A stretch of 64,000 nucleotides of DNA from contig CAWIDG010000002.1 of NCBI GenBank assembly GCA_963834875.1, positions 248,001 through 312,000 on the forward strand. The letters are read 5' to 3'. How positions within the stretch are numbered: position 1 is the first letter of the stretch; each line of letters opens with the position of its first letter. Shown piece after piece: positions 28,268-36,932 of this stretch. The DNA is from DATAGF01 sp963834875 (GTDB lineage Bacteria; Actinomycetota; Thermoleophilia; Miltoncostaeales; Miltoncostaeaceae). A model generated the notes under the pieces. That model searched no databases, was not told the origin of the DNA, and worked only from the letters and a program-made list of their open reading frames with translations. A program made the translations under genes and the position numbers.

Positions 28268-29323
28268 ATGCGCGTCGGAGTGCTCACCGGCGGAGGCGAC
28301 TGCCCCGGGCTGAACGCGGTCATCCGCGCGGTGGTGCGCGTGGGCGAGCGCGACCACGGGCACGAGCACGTGGGCCTGCGCCGGGGATGGCGCGGCCTGC
28401 TCCAGCGCGAGACCACGCCGCTCGACCGGGACGTCGTCGGCGGCATCCTCACGCGCGGCGGCACGATCCTGGGAAGCTCCCGGACCAACCCCTTCAAGGA
28501 GGAGGGCGGCGGCGAGGAGTGCGCGCGCGCGTTCGCCGACCTCGGCCTCGACGCGCTCGTCGCGATCGGCGGCGAGGACACCCTCGGCGTGGCGCGGCGG
28601 CTGCACGGCGAGCACGGGCTCCCGGTCGTGGGCGTGCCCAAGACCATCGACAACGACCTGTCGGGCACCGACTACACCTTCGGCTTCTGGACGGCGGTGC
28701 AGATCGCGTCGGACGCCATCGACCGGCTCCACACGACGGCCGAGTCGCACGACCGCGTGCTCGTCGTGGAGGTGATGGGACGGCACGCGGGGTGGATCGC
28801 GCTGGAGGCGGGGCTCGCCGGCGGCGCCCACGCCATCCTGATCCCCGAGCGGCCTCCCTCGGTCGAGGCCGTCTGCGAGCGCATCCGCGGCCGGCGCGAG
28901 CGCGGCCGCGGGTACGCGATCGTGGTCGTCAGCGAGGGCGTCGAGCTCGCGGGGCAGGATGACGAGGGGGCGGTCGACGAGTTCGGCCACCGGCAGCTCG
29001 CCAAGGCCGGCGTCGCCGAGACCCTCGCCGAGCGCATCTCCGAGGAGACCGGGGGCGAGGCGCGGGCGGTCGTCCTCGGCCACGTCCAGCGCGGCGGGAC
29101 GCCCATCGCCTTCGACCGCGCGCTGGCCACCCGGTACGGGATGCGGGCCGCCGAGCTGGTGGCCGAGGGGGGCTTCGGGAGGATGGCCGCGCTGCGGGGC
29201 GACCGGGTCGTCAACGTCCCCCTCGACGAGGCCCTCAGCGAGCTCAAGACGGTGCCCGAGCGGGTCTGGCGGCGGGTCGAGGAGGTCGTCTCGGGCCCTA
29301 GGGGCCCGTCCGGAACGGCTTGA
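28268..29323 (+). CDS. pfkA: 6-phosphofructokinase, probably pyrophosphate-dependent
   Basis: The ATG at 28268 gives 351 residues; a GTG two codons earlier is possible. Group III PFK features are GVLTGGGDCPGLNAVIR at the N-terminus, IGGEDTLGVARR at 100-111, VPKTIDNDLSGTDYTFG at 123-139 and VMGRHAGWIALE at 169-180. Residue 104 is Asp (E. coli Gly104) and residue 125 is Lys (E. coli Gly124). This Asp/Lys pair is the known signature of PPi-dependent enzymes, which make glycolysis reversible at this step. The enzyme phosphorylates fructose 6-phosphate in the cytosol. The stop codon overlaps the TTGACA upstream of topB. Confidence 0.92.
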   Translation: MRVGVLTGGGDCPGLNAVIRAVVRVGERDHGHEHVGLRRGWRGLLQRETTPLDRDVVGGILTRGGTILGSSRTNPFKEEGGGEECARAFADLGLDALVAIGGEDTLGVARRLHGEHGLPVVGVPKTIDNDLSGTDYTFGFWTAVQIASDAIDRLHTTAESHDRVLVVEVMGRHAGWIALEAGLAGGAHAILIPERPPSVEAVCERIRGRRERGRGYAIVVVSEGVELAGQDDEGAVDEFGHRQLAKAGVAETLAERISEETGGEARAVVLGHVQRGGTPIAFDRALATRYGMRAAELVAEGGFGRMAALRGDRVVNVPLDEALSELKTVPERVWRRVEEVVSGPRGPSGTA

Positions 29324-29351
29324 CAACTCCGCCGGGGGGCGGTGCTAACCT
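29320..29351 (+). promoter_or_regulatory. Candidate sigma-70-type promoter of topB
   Basis: TTGACA at 29320-29325 is followed by TAACCT at 29346-29351. The 20-nt spacer is longer than the usual 17-18, possibly because of an indel in the GGGGGG run between them. The topB ATG begins 10 nt after the -10 hexamer, so the transcript would have almost no leader. Confidence 0.4.
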
Positions 29352-29361
29352 CACCCGCCGA

Positions 29362-31876
29362 ATGCCCCGAAGCCTCATCATCTGCGAGAAGCCGTCCGTG
29401 GCCCAGGACGTCGCGAAGGCCCTGTTCGGCGGCGCCGCCAAGAAGTCCGGCGACCACTGGGAGGGCCCGGACGCGATCGTCGCCCACGCCGTCGGCCACC
29501 TGGTCGAGCAGGTCGACCCGGAAGGCTATGACGCCCGCTACAAGACGTGGCGGTACGAGGACCTGCCGATCCTCCCGGAGAGCTTCCGCTACCAGCCCCG
29601 GGACGCGCGCGCCGCGAAGCAGCTCAAGGCGCTCCACGCCCTCATGAAGCGCCCCGACATCGACCAGATCGTCAACGCCTGCGACGCCGGCCGCGAGGGC
29701 GAGCTCATCTTCAAGCTCATCCTCGAGACGGCCCCGAAGGCCGCGCGCGGCAAGCCGGTCAAGCGGGCCTGGTTCAGCTCGATGACGGCGGGCGCCATCC
29801 GGGACGCCTTCGACGCGCTGCGCGACGACGAGGCGATGCGGCCGCTGGAGGCGGCGGCGCGCGCGCGCAGCGAGGCGGACTGGCTCGTCGGGATGAACGC
29901 CACCCGCGCTGCCACGAAGAAGGTCGGCTCGGCCCGCAAGGTGCTGTCGCTGGGGCGCGTCCAGACGCCGACGCTCGCGCTGATCGTCAACCGCGACCTC
30001 GCGATCGCCGCCTTCGTCCCGCAGGACTACTGGGAGGTCGAGGCGCGCTTCGAGGCCTCCGCCGAGGCCGGCTACACGGGCCTGTGGCACGAGGGCTCGA
30101 CGACGCGGCTGGCCGAGGCGGCCCCGGCCGAGGCCATCGCCGCCGCGGCGCGCGGCGCCGACGGCGTCGTGGAGTCGCTCGAGACCAAGCCGCAGGTCGA
30201 GCAGCCGCCCCTGCTCTACGACCTCACGACCCTGCAGCGCGAGGCCAACAGCCGCCACGGCTTCTCGGCGACGCGCACGCTGAGCGCCGCCCAGGCGCTG
30301 TACGACCAGCACAAGCTGCTGACCTACCCCCGCACCAGCTCGCGCTTCCTGAGCGGCGACATGGCCGGCCAGCTCAAGGGCGTCGCGAGCGGCGTCGGCG
30401 CGGCGGCGCCCGAGTACGCGGACGCGGCCAGGTACGTGCTCGGGCTCGACCGCCTCCCCCTCGGCCGGGTGGTCAACGACGCGAGGGTCGGCGACCACCA
30501 CGCGATCATCCCGACGGAGGGCGACCACGACCTGTCGGGGCTCGGCCGCGACGAGCGCCGGATCTACGACATGGTCGCGCGGCGCTTCCTCGCGGTCTTC
30601 CATCCGCCGGCCCGCTTCGAGCGCACGGTGGTCGAGACCCGCGTGGGCGAGCACCTCTTCCGCAGCCGCGGCAAGGTCATGATCGAGGCCGGCTGGCGCG
30701 CGGCCTACGGCGAGGCGGTGAGCGCGCCGGCCGAGGGCAAGGAGGACGAGGAGAAGGAGCAGGCCCTCCCGCCTCTGGCCGTGGGCCAGACGGTGCGCTG
30801 CGCCGACGCCGAGGCACTCGCCAAGCAGACCAAGCCCCCGGCGCGCTACTCGGAGGGCACGCTGCTGCGGGCGATGGAGACGGCCGGCAAGCTCGTCGAC
30901 GACGACGAGGCCGCCGAGGCGATGAAGGACGCCGGCATCGGCACCCCGGCCACCCGCGCCGCCACCATCGAGCGGCTCGTGGACGCGGACTACGTCGAGC
31001 GCGAGGGCCGCAGCCTCCGGGCCACCGAGAAGGGCGTCGGCCTCGTCAGGATGCTCGGCGACCACCTGCTCACCTCGCCGGAGCTGACCGGCCGCTGGGA
31101 GCAGCGCCTCAACCGCATCGAGCGCGGCGAGGAGCGGGCCGAGGACTTCCGCCACGAGATCGACGGCTTCACGCGCGAGGTGGTCGCGTGGTTCGCCGAC
31201 AAGGAGCGGGGCGACCTGAGGATCGACCGCGAGCCGCTCGCCCCCTGCCCGACCCCCGGCTGCGACGGCCAGATCGTCGAGTACCCCAAGAGCTACGGCT
31301 GCAACACGTACCGCGGCAAGGACGACCCCGGGTGCGGCTACACGCTCTGGAAGCAGCAGAACGGGCGCACGCTCACGCGCGAGGAGGCCCTCGAGCACAT
31401 CAGGGCGGGGCGCTCGAGCAAGGACCTGGAGGAGGAGCGCGAGGTCATCGGCCCCTGCCCGAGCCCGGGCTGCGGCGGCCAGATCGTGGAGCGCTCGCGC
31501 AGCTACGGCTGCACGAGCTGGAAGAGCCGCTCCGAGCCGGGCTGCGGCTACGTCATCTGGAAGCAGGTACGCGGGCGCAAGGGTGAGGTTGACCCCGAGA
31601 CCGCGCGCCAGATGGTCGCCCGCGGCGAGACCAACGCCGCGCCTGCCGCCTCGAAGGAGCCGCTCGGCGACTGCCCCACGCCCGGGCTGCGGCGGGCAGA
31701 TCGTCGAGAACAGCCGCGCCTTCGGGTGCACCAGCTGGAAGAGCCGCAAGAACCCCGGTTGCGGCTTCGTGATCTGGAAGCGCGAGAAGGGCGGCGAGGT
31801 GACGCGCGAGGAGGCGGCGGCGCGCCTCGAGGAGGCGCGGGCCGCGACGGTGAAGGTGCCCGCCGGCACGCAGTGA
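29362..31876 (+). CDS. topB: DNA topoisomerase III-type type IA topoisomerase (one frameshift)
   Basis: The enzyme relaxes or decatenates DNA through a covalent 5'-phosphotyrosine. The TOPRIM domain starts LIICEKPSVAQDVAKALFGG, with Mg-binding residues in NACDAGREGELIFK near 107-120. The nucleophile is Tyr322 in LLTYPRTSSRF. From residue 628 there are three C-terminal zinc-ribbon-like repeats (PCPTPGCDGQIVEYPKSYGC and similar). In the third one the frame breaks near 31685: CCCGGGCTGCGGCGGG should be CCCGGCTGCGGCGGG. The tail then reads GGQIVENSRAFGCTSWK and ends at 31876. About 838 residues after correction. The stop overlaps the next GTG by 4 nt. Confidence 0.9.
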
Positions 31877-32286
31877 CCCCCGCCGAGGTCGCCGCGCTCC
31901 TGGCCGAGCGCGGAGCCTGGGCGTACTCGCGCTCGTCGGGGCCCGGCGGGCAGCGGCGCGACCACGCCGAGACGCGGGCTCAGCTCACCGTGCGGGCCTC
32001 CGATCTGGAGGGCCTGCCCGACGGGGTCGCGGAGCGGCTGGCGGCGCGGCTCGGGCTCGACCGGCGCCCGCTGCGCATGACCAGCCAGGCCGAGCGGTCG
32101 CGGGAGCGCAACCGCGAGATCGTGCTCGCCCGCCTGGAGCAGCGGGTCGCCGCGGCGCTCGCCCCCGCACCTCCGCCGCGCCGGCCGACGCGGCCGACCC
32201 GCGCCGCCCGCGAGCGGCGCCTGGCCGACAAGGCCCGCCGCGCGGCGGTCAAGGCCGCGCGCCGCCCCGCCGAGCCGGAGGGCTGA
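31873..32286 (+). CDS. ArfB/ICT1-like peptidyl-tRNA hydrolase (class I release-factor domain)
   Basis: The GTG at 31873 overlaps the topB stop. The 137-residue protein has the catalytic GGQ at 25-27 within RSSGPGGQRRDHAETRAQL, an RF-domain core (RMTSQAERSRERNREIVLARL) and a basic C-terminal tail (RRPTRPTRAARERRLADKAR). ArfB proteins rescue ribosomes stalled at the end of broken mRNAs by hydrolysing peptidyl-tRNA; the basic tail enters the empty mRNA channel. The usual HVNKVET after GGQ is RRDHAET here, as in some actinobacterial members. Confidence 0.8.
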   Translation: MTPAEVAALLAERGAWAYSRSSGPGGQRRDHAETRAQLTVRASDLEGLPDGVAERLAARLGLDRRPLRMTSQAERSRERNREIVLARLEQRVAAALAPAPPPRRPTRPTRAARERRLADKARRAAVKAARRPAEPEG

Positions 32287-32289
32287 CCC

Positions 32290-33442
32290 TCAGCGGCGCA
32301 GCGGGTCGATGCGCCAGAGCGGCCCGCGTCCCGTCGCTGCGATCCGTCGAGACCACGACCGTGCGCCCGGTGAGCTCGCGCGCGCCGACGACGTCCGAGG
32401 CCGTGCGGAAGGTCCAGCGCGTCCGGCCGTCGAGGCCGAGGCGACTGGACCGAGCTGGGCGCCGGACGCTCGGACCCCGGCCAGGAGCAGCCCGCCCTGG
32501 GCCAGCGAGAGCGGCCGCACGCTCCGCGCCGCGGGCGCTGCGCCACAGCACGGCGCCGGTCGCGGCCGCGAAGGCGGTCGTCGTCCAGCGGCGGTCGACC
32601 CCCGCGCGGCCGACGTAGACGCGCCCGCGGGCGCGGTCGACGATCACGTTCTGCGGGTCGATGAACGCCCCGCCCGCCGGCCACGGCGGACCAGCGCCGG
32701 GCACCCGTCGGGCCCGATCGCCACCAGCGTCTGCACATCCAGGGCCAGCCCCGAGTCGGCCGTCGCCGCCGACGAAGCTCGAAGCGAGCCGGGCACGCGG
32801 GCGCGCAGCCCCGCCCGTCATGCCGTCCACCACCACCAAGCGCGCGTCGGGGACCGCCCTGCCCGTAGGCGGTGTAGACGGTTGCCCGACGCCGTCGCGC
32901 ACGGCGAAGGGCGCGACGCTCGAACTCCGGTATCCAGTCGAGGTCGGGCTCGACGACGCTCCAGAGCACCGCGCCCCGCGCCGGGCCACGAGCGAGTTCT
33001 CCGGGTCGAAGGCCGGCCCCGCGAGCCGGAACTGCGTCGCGATGCAGGTGCCGTCGGGTAGCACCGCGCCCGCGCAGCCGCGGACCCTGCGGCCCGCCTG
33101 GTTGACGGACCAGTAGTCGTCGCCGGTCGACGCCGATGAGGCCGTAGGTGCCGTCGGCCTGGCGCCGGGCCGGCTGCGGGCCCGTCGTCGCAGTTGCCGC
33201 AGCCCGCGCGCTGCCGGTTGACCCACCGGCGCCGGCCGTCGAGCCGGTACGCCGAGACCGTGTACTCGAACGCGTCCAGGAGGCCCTCGGTTGACGACGA
33301 CCGCGCCGCCGCCCGGGCCCTGGTGCACCGAGCCGGCCGGCGCCCGGACGGGCCAGCCGTGCACGGCGGTCGGCGCCGCGATGCACGGGGCCGCGCACGC
33401 CAGCGTCGCCGCCACCGCGACCCACGCGACCCATGCCCGCAT
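32290..33442 (-). pseudogene. Secreted PQQ-like beta-propeller protein, broken by at least six frameshifts
   Basis: The start ATG at 33442 opens a signal peptide (MRAWVAWVAVAATLACAAPC). Protein-like segments then alternate between all three frames: TAVHGWPVRAPAGSVHQGP, LLDAFEYTVSAYRLDGRRRW, ARRQADGTYGLIGVD, GDDYWSVNQAGRRVRGCAGA, VLWSVVEPDLDWIPEFERR, VDRARGRVYVGRAGVDRRWT and finally GPLWRIDPLRR with a stop at 32290. Phrases like AYRLDGRRRW and DGRTRWTFRT are typical of PQQ-type propeller blades. The indel density (six or more in 1.15 kb) is several times higher than in neighbours. It is either a decaying gene or a patch of poor consensus. Confidence 0.6.
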
Positions 33443-33490
33443 CCGCGCCCCCTTAGTCTTCGGGCCGGACACCCGCGACGAGGAGAGAGA

Positions 33491-34153
33491 ATGGACGCCC
33501 TCCAGGCTATCCGTAAGCGCCGCAGCGTGCGCCGCTACACCGACCGGCCCGTCTCGGACGAGGACCTCGACGAGGTGCTGCGGCTCGCGCTGCTCGCCCC
33601 GACCGGGGGCATGATCCAGGCCTGGAGCCTCATCGCGGTGCGCGACGCCGAGCGGCGGGCGGCGCTCGCCGAGCTGATCGTGCGCGGGGGAGCGGAGTAC
33701 TTCCGCATCGCCCGCCCGGCCGCGGAGGGCGCCACTCCCGAGGAGCACGCGGAGTGGGCGCGCGGCTACGCGGCCGAGGTCCTGTCGACCTACCCCAAGG
33801 TTCCCGTGTGGATCGTGGGCCTGCGCGTCCCGCGCCACGCCTACCCGGCCGACCCGGCGCGCGGCGACTGGGAGCGCGACGCCGACATGGTCTCGGTGGG
33901 CTTCATGTTCGAGAACCTCATGGTCGCGGCCCGCGCCAAGGGCCTCGGCACGGTCCCGACCGGGTTCCAGCTGTTCGTCGAGGACGAGTTCCGCGCGCTG
34001 CTCGAGATCCCGCCGGAGGTCGAGGCCCCGCTCGTCACGCCGCTCGGCTACCCCGAGGAGTTCCCGGTGGGGCTACCGCCGGCCCTGGCCAAGATCCGCC
34101 GTCCCTGGCGGACCCTGGTCCACGACGACCGCTGGGGCGCCCCCCGGGCCTGA
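33491..34153 (+). CDS. Nitroreductase-family flavoprotein
   Basis: The ATG at 33491 has AGGAGAGAG just upstream. The 220-residue protein has the nitroreductase fold: AIRKRRSVRRYTDRPVSDED (FMN phosphate contacts) at the N-terminus, LLAPTGGMIQAWSLIAVRD near 36-54, and SVGFMFENLMVAARAKGLGT near 137-156. The enzymes use FMN and NAD(P)H to reduce nitro groups, quinones or ring systems. The substrate is unknown. It lies 131 nt upstream of the SOS-type imuB gene, separated by palindromic repeats. Confidence 0.85.
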   Translation: MDALQAIRKRRSVRRYTDRPVSDEDLDEVLRLALLAPTGGMIQAWSLIAVRDAERRAALAELIVRGGAEYFRIARPAAEGATPEEHAEWARGYAAEVLSTYPKVPVWIVGLRVPRHAYPADPARGDWERDADMVSVGFMFENLMVAARAKGLGTVPTGFQLFVEDEFRALLEIPPEVEAPLVTPLGYPEEFPVGLPPALAKIRRPWRTLVHDDRWGAPRA

Positions 34154-34164
34154 GGCTCGGCGCG

Positions 34165-34223
34165 TGGCCACTTGGCCGCGGGGCGCTTGGCCACTTGGCC
34201 GCAGGGCGCGTGGCCATTTGGCA
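34165..34223. repeat. Three palindromic repeats with 23-bp period
   Basis: TGGCCACTTGGCC at 34165 and 34188 and TGGCCATTTGGCA at 34211 are spaced exactly 23 bp apart, with GC-rich spacers (GCGGGGCGCT, GCAGGGCGCG). Each has arms GGCCA/TGGCC (or TGGC) around a 2-nt centre. Neighbouring copies can also pair with each other. The array sits 48 nt before the LexA box of imuB. Related copies occur at 39476-39623. Confidence 0.75.
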
Positions 34224-34270
34224 CAACCGCTCCACGCCCCGACTTCTCTTGATGACGTCCGCCCGATGGG

Positions 34271-34284
34271 CGAACATGTGTTCG
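34271..34284. promoter_or_regulatory. LexA (SOS) box of imuB
   Basis: CGAACATGTGTTCG fits the actinobacterial/Gram-positive LexA operator CGAAC-N4-GTTCG. It ends one base before the ATG at 34285. LexA bound here would cover the start of the gene, so the transcript is probably leaderless or nearly so. Confidence 0.85.
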
Positions 34285-35470
34285 ATGATCGTCTCCGTCC
34301 ACGTCCCGCGCCTCCCCCTCCTGGTGGCGCTGCTCCAGGCCCGTCGCCCGCTCGACGCGCCCGTGGCCCTCGGGCCGGCACCGGGGGCGCCACAGGTCAT
34401 CGGGCTCTGCACCCCGGCCGCCGAGGCCGAGGGGGTGCGGCCCGGCCTGCGGGTGGGCGAGGCGCTCGCGCGCTGTCCGCGGCTCGACCTCGTGGTGCCC
34501 GACCCCGACGCCTCCGCGGAGGCCCTGGAGCGGCTCCTCGAGCGCCTCGAGGCCGACGGCTTCGCGGTCGAGCCGATCGGCGCTCGACGGGGCGGCGTTC
34601 GATGCCCGCGGCACGCTGCGCCTGCACGGCGGGCTCCAGACGTCTCTGCGCCGGGTGCGCGCCGCCCTCCCGGTGGGCGCCGACGGCCGCGTCGGGGCGG
34701 CGCCGTCGCTGTTCGCCGCCCTGCAGGCCGCCCGCGAGGCGCCGCCGCGCGGGCCGCTCGTGATCGACTCCGACGGCGTCGCCGAGTTCCTCGCGCCGCT
34801 GCCGGCCGGGCGGCTGCCCCTGCCCCCCGACCTGGTGGCCGCGCTGCACGACCTCGGCCTGCGCACGATCGGCCAGATCGCCGCCCTGCCGCCGGCGGCG
34901 GCGCTCGACCGGCTGGGCTTCCCCGGCCTGCGCGCCTGGCGGCTGGCGCGCGGCGAGCCCGGGCGCGACCCGCGGCCGCGCCGGCCGCCGGCGCCGCTGC
35001 GCGCCGCCTTCAGCTTTCCCGAGCCGGTGGGGGCGCTGCCGGCGCTCGAGGCCGCCGCCCGCCTGCTCCTGGGCGAGCTGGCGGGGGCCGCCCGCGGGCG
35101 CGGCGCGGCCCTGCGGGCGCTCGCGCTGCGCGCGCGGCTGGCGGACGGCGGGTCGTGGATCCGTGACATCGCGCTGCGCGAGGCCACCGCCGACCCCGAG
35201 CGCCTCGCCCTGGCCGCCCTCCCCCACCTGGGCGCGATCACCGGCCCGGTGGAGGAGCTGTGGATCGGAGGGGACGCCTCGGGGCAGGCCGGCGGCCATC
35301 AGCTCACGGCCGTGGCCTCCCCCGCCGAGGAGCGGCGGGCGCGGGCGCGCGAGGCGATCCGCCAGGTGCGGGCCGCCCAGGGGCCCGAGGCGATGCTGCG
35401 CGCCGTGGAGCTCGAGCCCTGGTCACGGCTCCCCGAGCGGCGCTGGGCCCTGACCCCCTTCGAGCCGTGA
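34285..35470 (+). CDS. imuB: ImuB-like catalytically inactive Y-family polymerase (one frameshift)
   Basis: ImuB links the error-prone polymerase DnaE2 to the sliding clamp in damage-induced mutagenesis. The start MIVSVHVPRLPLLVALLQAR matches the Y-family first strand, but the metal-binding Asp is replaced (VHVPRL), as expected for ImuB. The frame breaks near 34583, where GATCGGCGCTCGAC has one extra G; the corrected join reads VEPIGLDGAAFDARGTLRLHGG. Later segments are LHDLGLRTIGQIAALPPAAAL and, near the end, HQLTAVA, which sits where ImuB proteins carry a clamp-binding QLxLWG-type motif and looks degenerate. About 395 residues, shorter than mycobacterial ImuB. The stop overlaps the DUF6504 gene. 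Confidence 0.82.
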
Positions 35471-35718
35471 GCCTGCGCGCGCTGGGGGCGCCGCGCCCCG
35501 TGGAGGTCGACGCCGCCCCCGGCGGCGCCCCGCGCGCGGTGGTGCTGCGGGGGCGCCGTCGCCGGGTGATCGCGGTGCGCGACGACTGGCTGGTTCAGGA
35601 CCGCTGGTGGACCGACCGGCCCGTGGACCGCCACTACTTCGAGCTGGTGCTCGACCCCGGCCGGGTGGCGGTGGTGTACCGCGACATCCGAGCCGAGGGC
35701 TGGTTCGTGCACCCCTGA
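35467..35718 (+). CDS. DUF6504-family small protein
   Basis: The GTG at 35467 overlaps the imuB stop (GTGA). The 83-residue beta-rich protein contains RRVIAVRDDWLVQDRWWTDRPVDRHYFELVL and AVVYRDIRAEGWF (given in parts: VQDRWWTDRPVDRHYFEL). This fits DUF6504, which in actinobacteria appears next to or fused to ImuB-type polymerases. It is therefore likely part of the same SOS mutagenesis complex. Its molecular role is not established. Confidence 0.7.
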   Translation: MSLRALGAPRPVEVDAAPGGAPRAVVLRGRRRRVIAVRDDWLVQDRWWTDRPVDRHYFELVLDPGRVAVVYRDIRAEGWFVHP

Positions 35719-35724
35719 GCGTCC

Positions 35725-35749
35725 CCACGCGCCCGCAAGAGGCGCGTGG
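35725..35749. terminator. Bidirectional hairpin terminator
   Basis: A perfect 9-bp stem, CCACGCGCC with GGCGCGTGG, closes a 7-nt loop CGCAAGA. It lies exactly between the convergent ends of the DUF6504 gene (35718) and the amidase gene (35755), as expected for a shared factor-independent terminator. Confidence 0.75.
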
Positions 35750-35754
35750 TACGC

Positions 35755-36741
35755 CTACACCCGGACGGCCAGCCAGCCCCCGCGGCCGGTCGGGTTGGCG
35801 CGGCCGGTCTTGACCAGCCGGTAGCCGTCCGGCACCGAGGCCGGGCGCGTCCGCCAGGGACCGATCGTGGCCGCCAGCAGCGGTCGCGGGGCGCGGAAGC
35901 TCGCGATGACGGCGAGCCACCCGCCGCGGCCGACCGGGCTGCCGCGTCCGGTCTTCACCAGCCGGTAGCCGGCGGGGATGCGCTTCGGCTTCGTGCGCCA
36001 CGGGCCGATCGTGGGGGGCAGCGTCCCGGGGGCCGCGACGCCGCGGGCCGCGTAGCGCTGGACGCCCCGCGCGATCGCGTCCGCGATCCGCTGGCGCACC
36101 GCCGGATCGGCGAGCAGAAGGGCCTCCGAGGGGTTCGAGAGGAAGGCGCTCTCGGTGAGGATCGCGGGCATCACGGTGTGGCGCAGCACGTAGAACCCCG
36201 CGCTCTTGACGCCCCGGTCCGTCAGGCCGAGGGCGAGCAGCATCTCGCGCTGGACCTCCACCGCCAGCCGGCGGGAAGCGGCGCCGGCGTAGTAGTAGTG
36301 GAAGGTCTCGGTGCCGGTCGTCGTCGCGCGCAGCGCGTTGTTGTGGACTGAGATGAACACCTCGGCGCCGGCCTCGTTGGCGATGTCCACGCGCGCCGCC
36401 AGGTCGGCGCGGGTGCTCGGCCACGGCCGGTCCCCGCCGCCGCTGTCGGTGGTCCTGGTCATCAGCGTCCGCGCCCCGAGGGAGGCCAGGACCGCCTGGA
36501 GCCGGAGGGCGATGTCGAGGTTGACGTCCTTCTCGAACAGGGCGGTGCGGCCCTGGTCGTCGACCCGCGGAGGCAGGCCGGTCGGCGTGCCGGGCCGGAG
36601 TGGGCCGACCGCGCCCGTCTCCCTTCCGCCGTGGCCGGGGTCGATCGCCACGTACGGCAGCGCGCCGGCGGCGGAGCCGGCCCCGAGGAGGACGAGCCCG
36701 GCGGCGAGCAGCGCGGCGAGCCCGGTGCGATGGCGTCGGAT
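35755..36741 (-). CDS. Secreted N-acetylmuramoyl-L-alanine amidase (Amidase_3) with C-terminal repeats
   Basis: Amidase_3 enzymes cut the bond between MurNAc and L-Ala. The zinc and catalytic residues are His in IDPGHGG, Glu in FEKDVNLDIAL, His in FISVHNNALR and Glu in AILTESAFLSN. The first ordinary start in frame is a GTG at 36651, directly before AIDPGHGG. However, the same frame continues upstream as a perfect signal peptide (RRHRTGLAALLAAGLVLLGA), beginning at an ATC at 36741 with GGGAG 6 nt before it. So the start is either a rare ATC or hidden by an error. The C-terminus has two 48-residue repeats containing TIGPWRT, GYRLVKTGR and GRGGWLAV. Confidence 0.85.
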   Translation of the reverse strand: MRRHRTGLAALLAAGLVLLGAGSAAGALPYVAIDPGHGGRETGAVGPLRPGTPTGLPPRVDDQGRTALFEKDVNLDIALRLQAVLASLGARTLMTRTTDSGGGDRPWPSTRADLAARVDIANEAGAEVFISVHNNALRATTTGTETFHYYYAGAASRRLAVEVQREMLLALGLTDRGVKSAGFYVLRHTVMPAILTESAFLSNPSEALLLADPAVRQRIADAIARGVQRYAARGVAAPGTLPPTIGPWRTKPKRIPAGYRLVKTGRGSPVGRGGWLAVIASFRAPRPLLAATIGPWRTRPASVPDGYRLVKTGRANPTGRGGWLAVRV

Positions 36742-36884
36742 GGCGGTCTCCCGGTCCTGCGGGCGGCCAAGCCCGCGCGGTGCGGGATCGTATCCCGCCC
36801 TCCCCGCGCGCGCCCAGCGCCCCGGGTCGGGAGCCGGCGTCGTCGAGACGGGGGCCCCTTGCCCTTCACCCGGCGCGCTGCGTA

Positions 36885-36932
36885 GGGTCGCCGGTCATGG
36901 ACCATCTCGGGTCGCCGGTCATGGACCATCCC
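36885..36932 (+). repeat. Tandem 24-bp duplication over a start codon
   Basis: A 24-bp unit starting GGGTCGCCGGTCATGGACC occurs twice head-to-tail (36885-36908 and 36909-36932) with one mismatch. Each copy holds an ATG in the frame of the DUF4389 gene (36897 and 36921), so the unit adds eight codons without shifting frame. Confidence 0.85.

Noticed and set aside
31680..31690. Programmed frameshift in topB or ruvB
   Set aside because: The break sites have no slippery heptamer or common signal, differ from gene to gene and are corrected by removing one base from a G/C run, so sequencing error is simpler.
28672..31965. A 1097-codon open frame antisense to pfkA and topB
   Set aside because: It mirrors the codon-position GC bias of the real genes opposite it, has Arg/Val/Leu-rich composition and no recognisable domain. 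The plus strand carries clear PFK and topoisomerase motifs.
34165..34223. CRISPR-like array (regular 23-bp repeats)
   Set aside because: Only three 13-bp units with 10-bp spacers that are themselves similar, and no cas genes; spacers are far too short.
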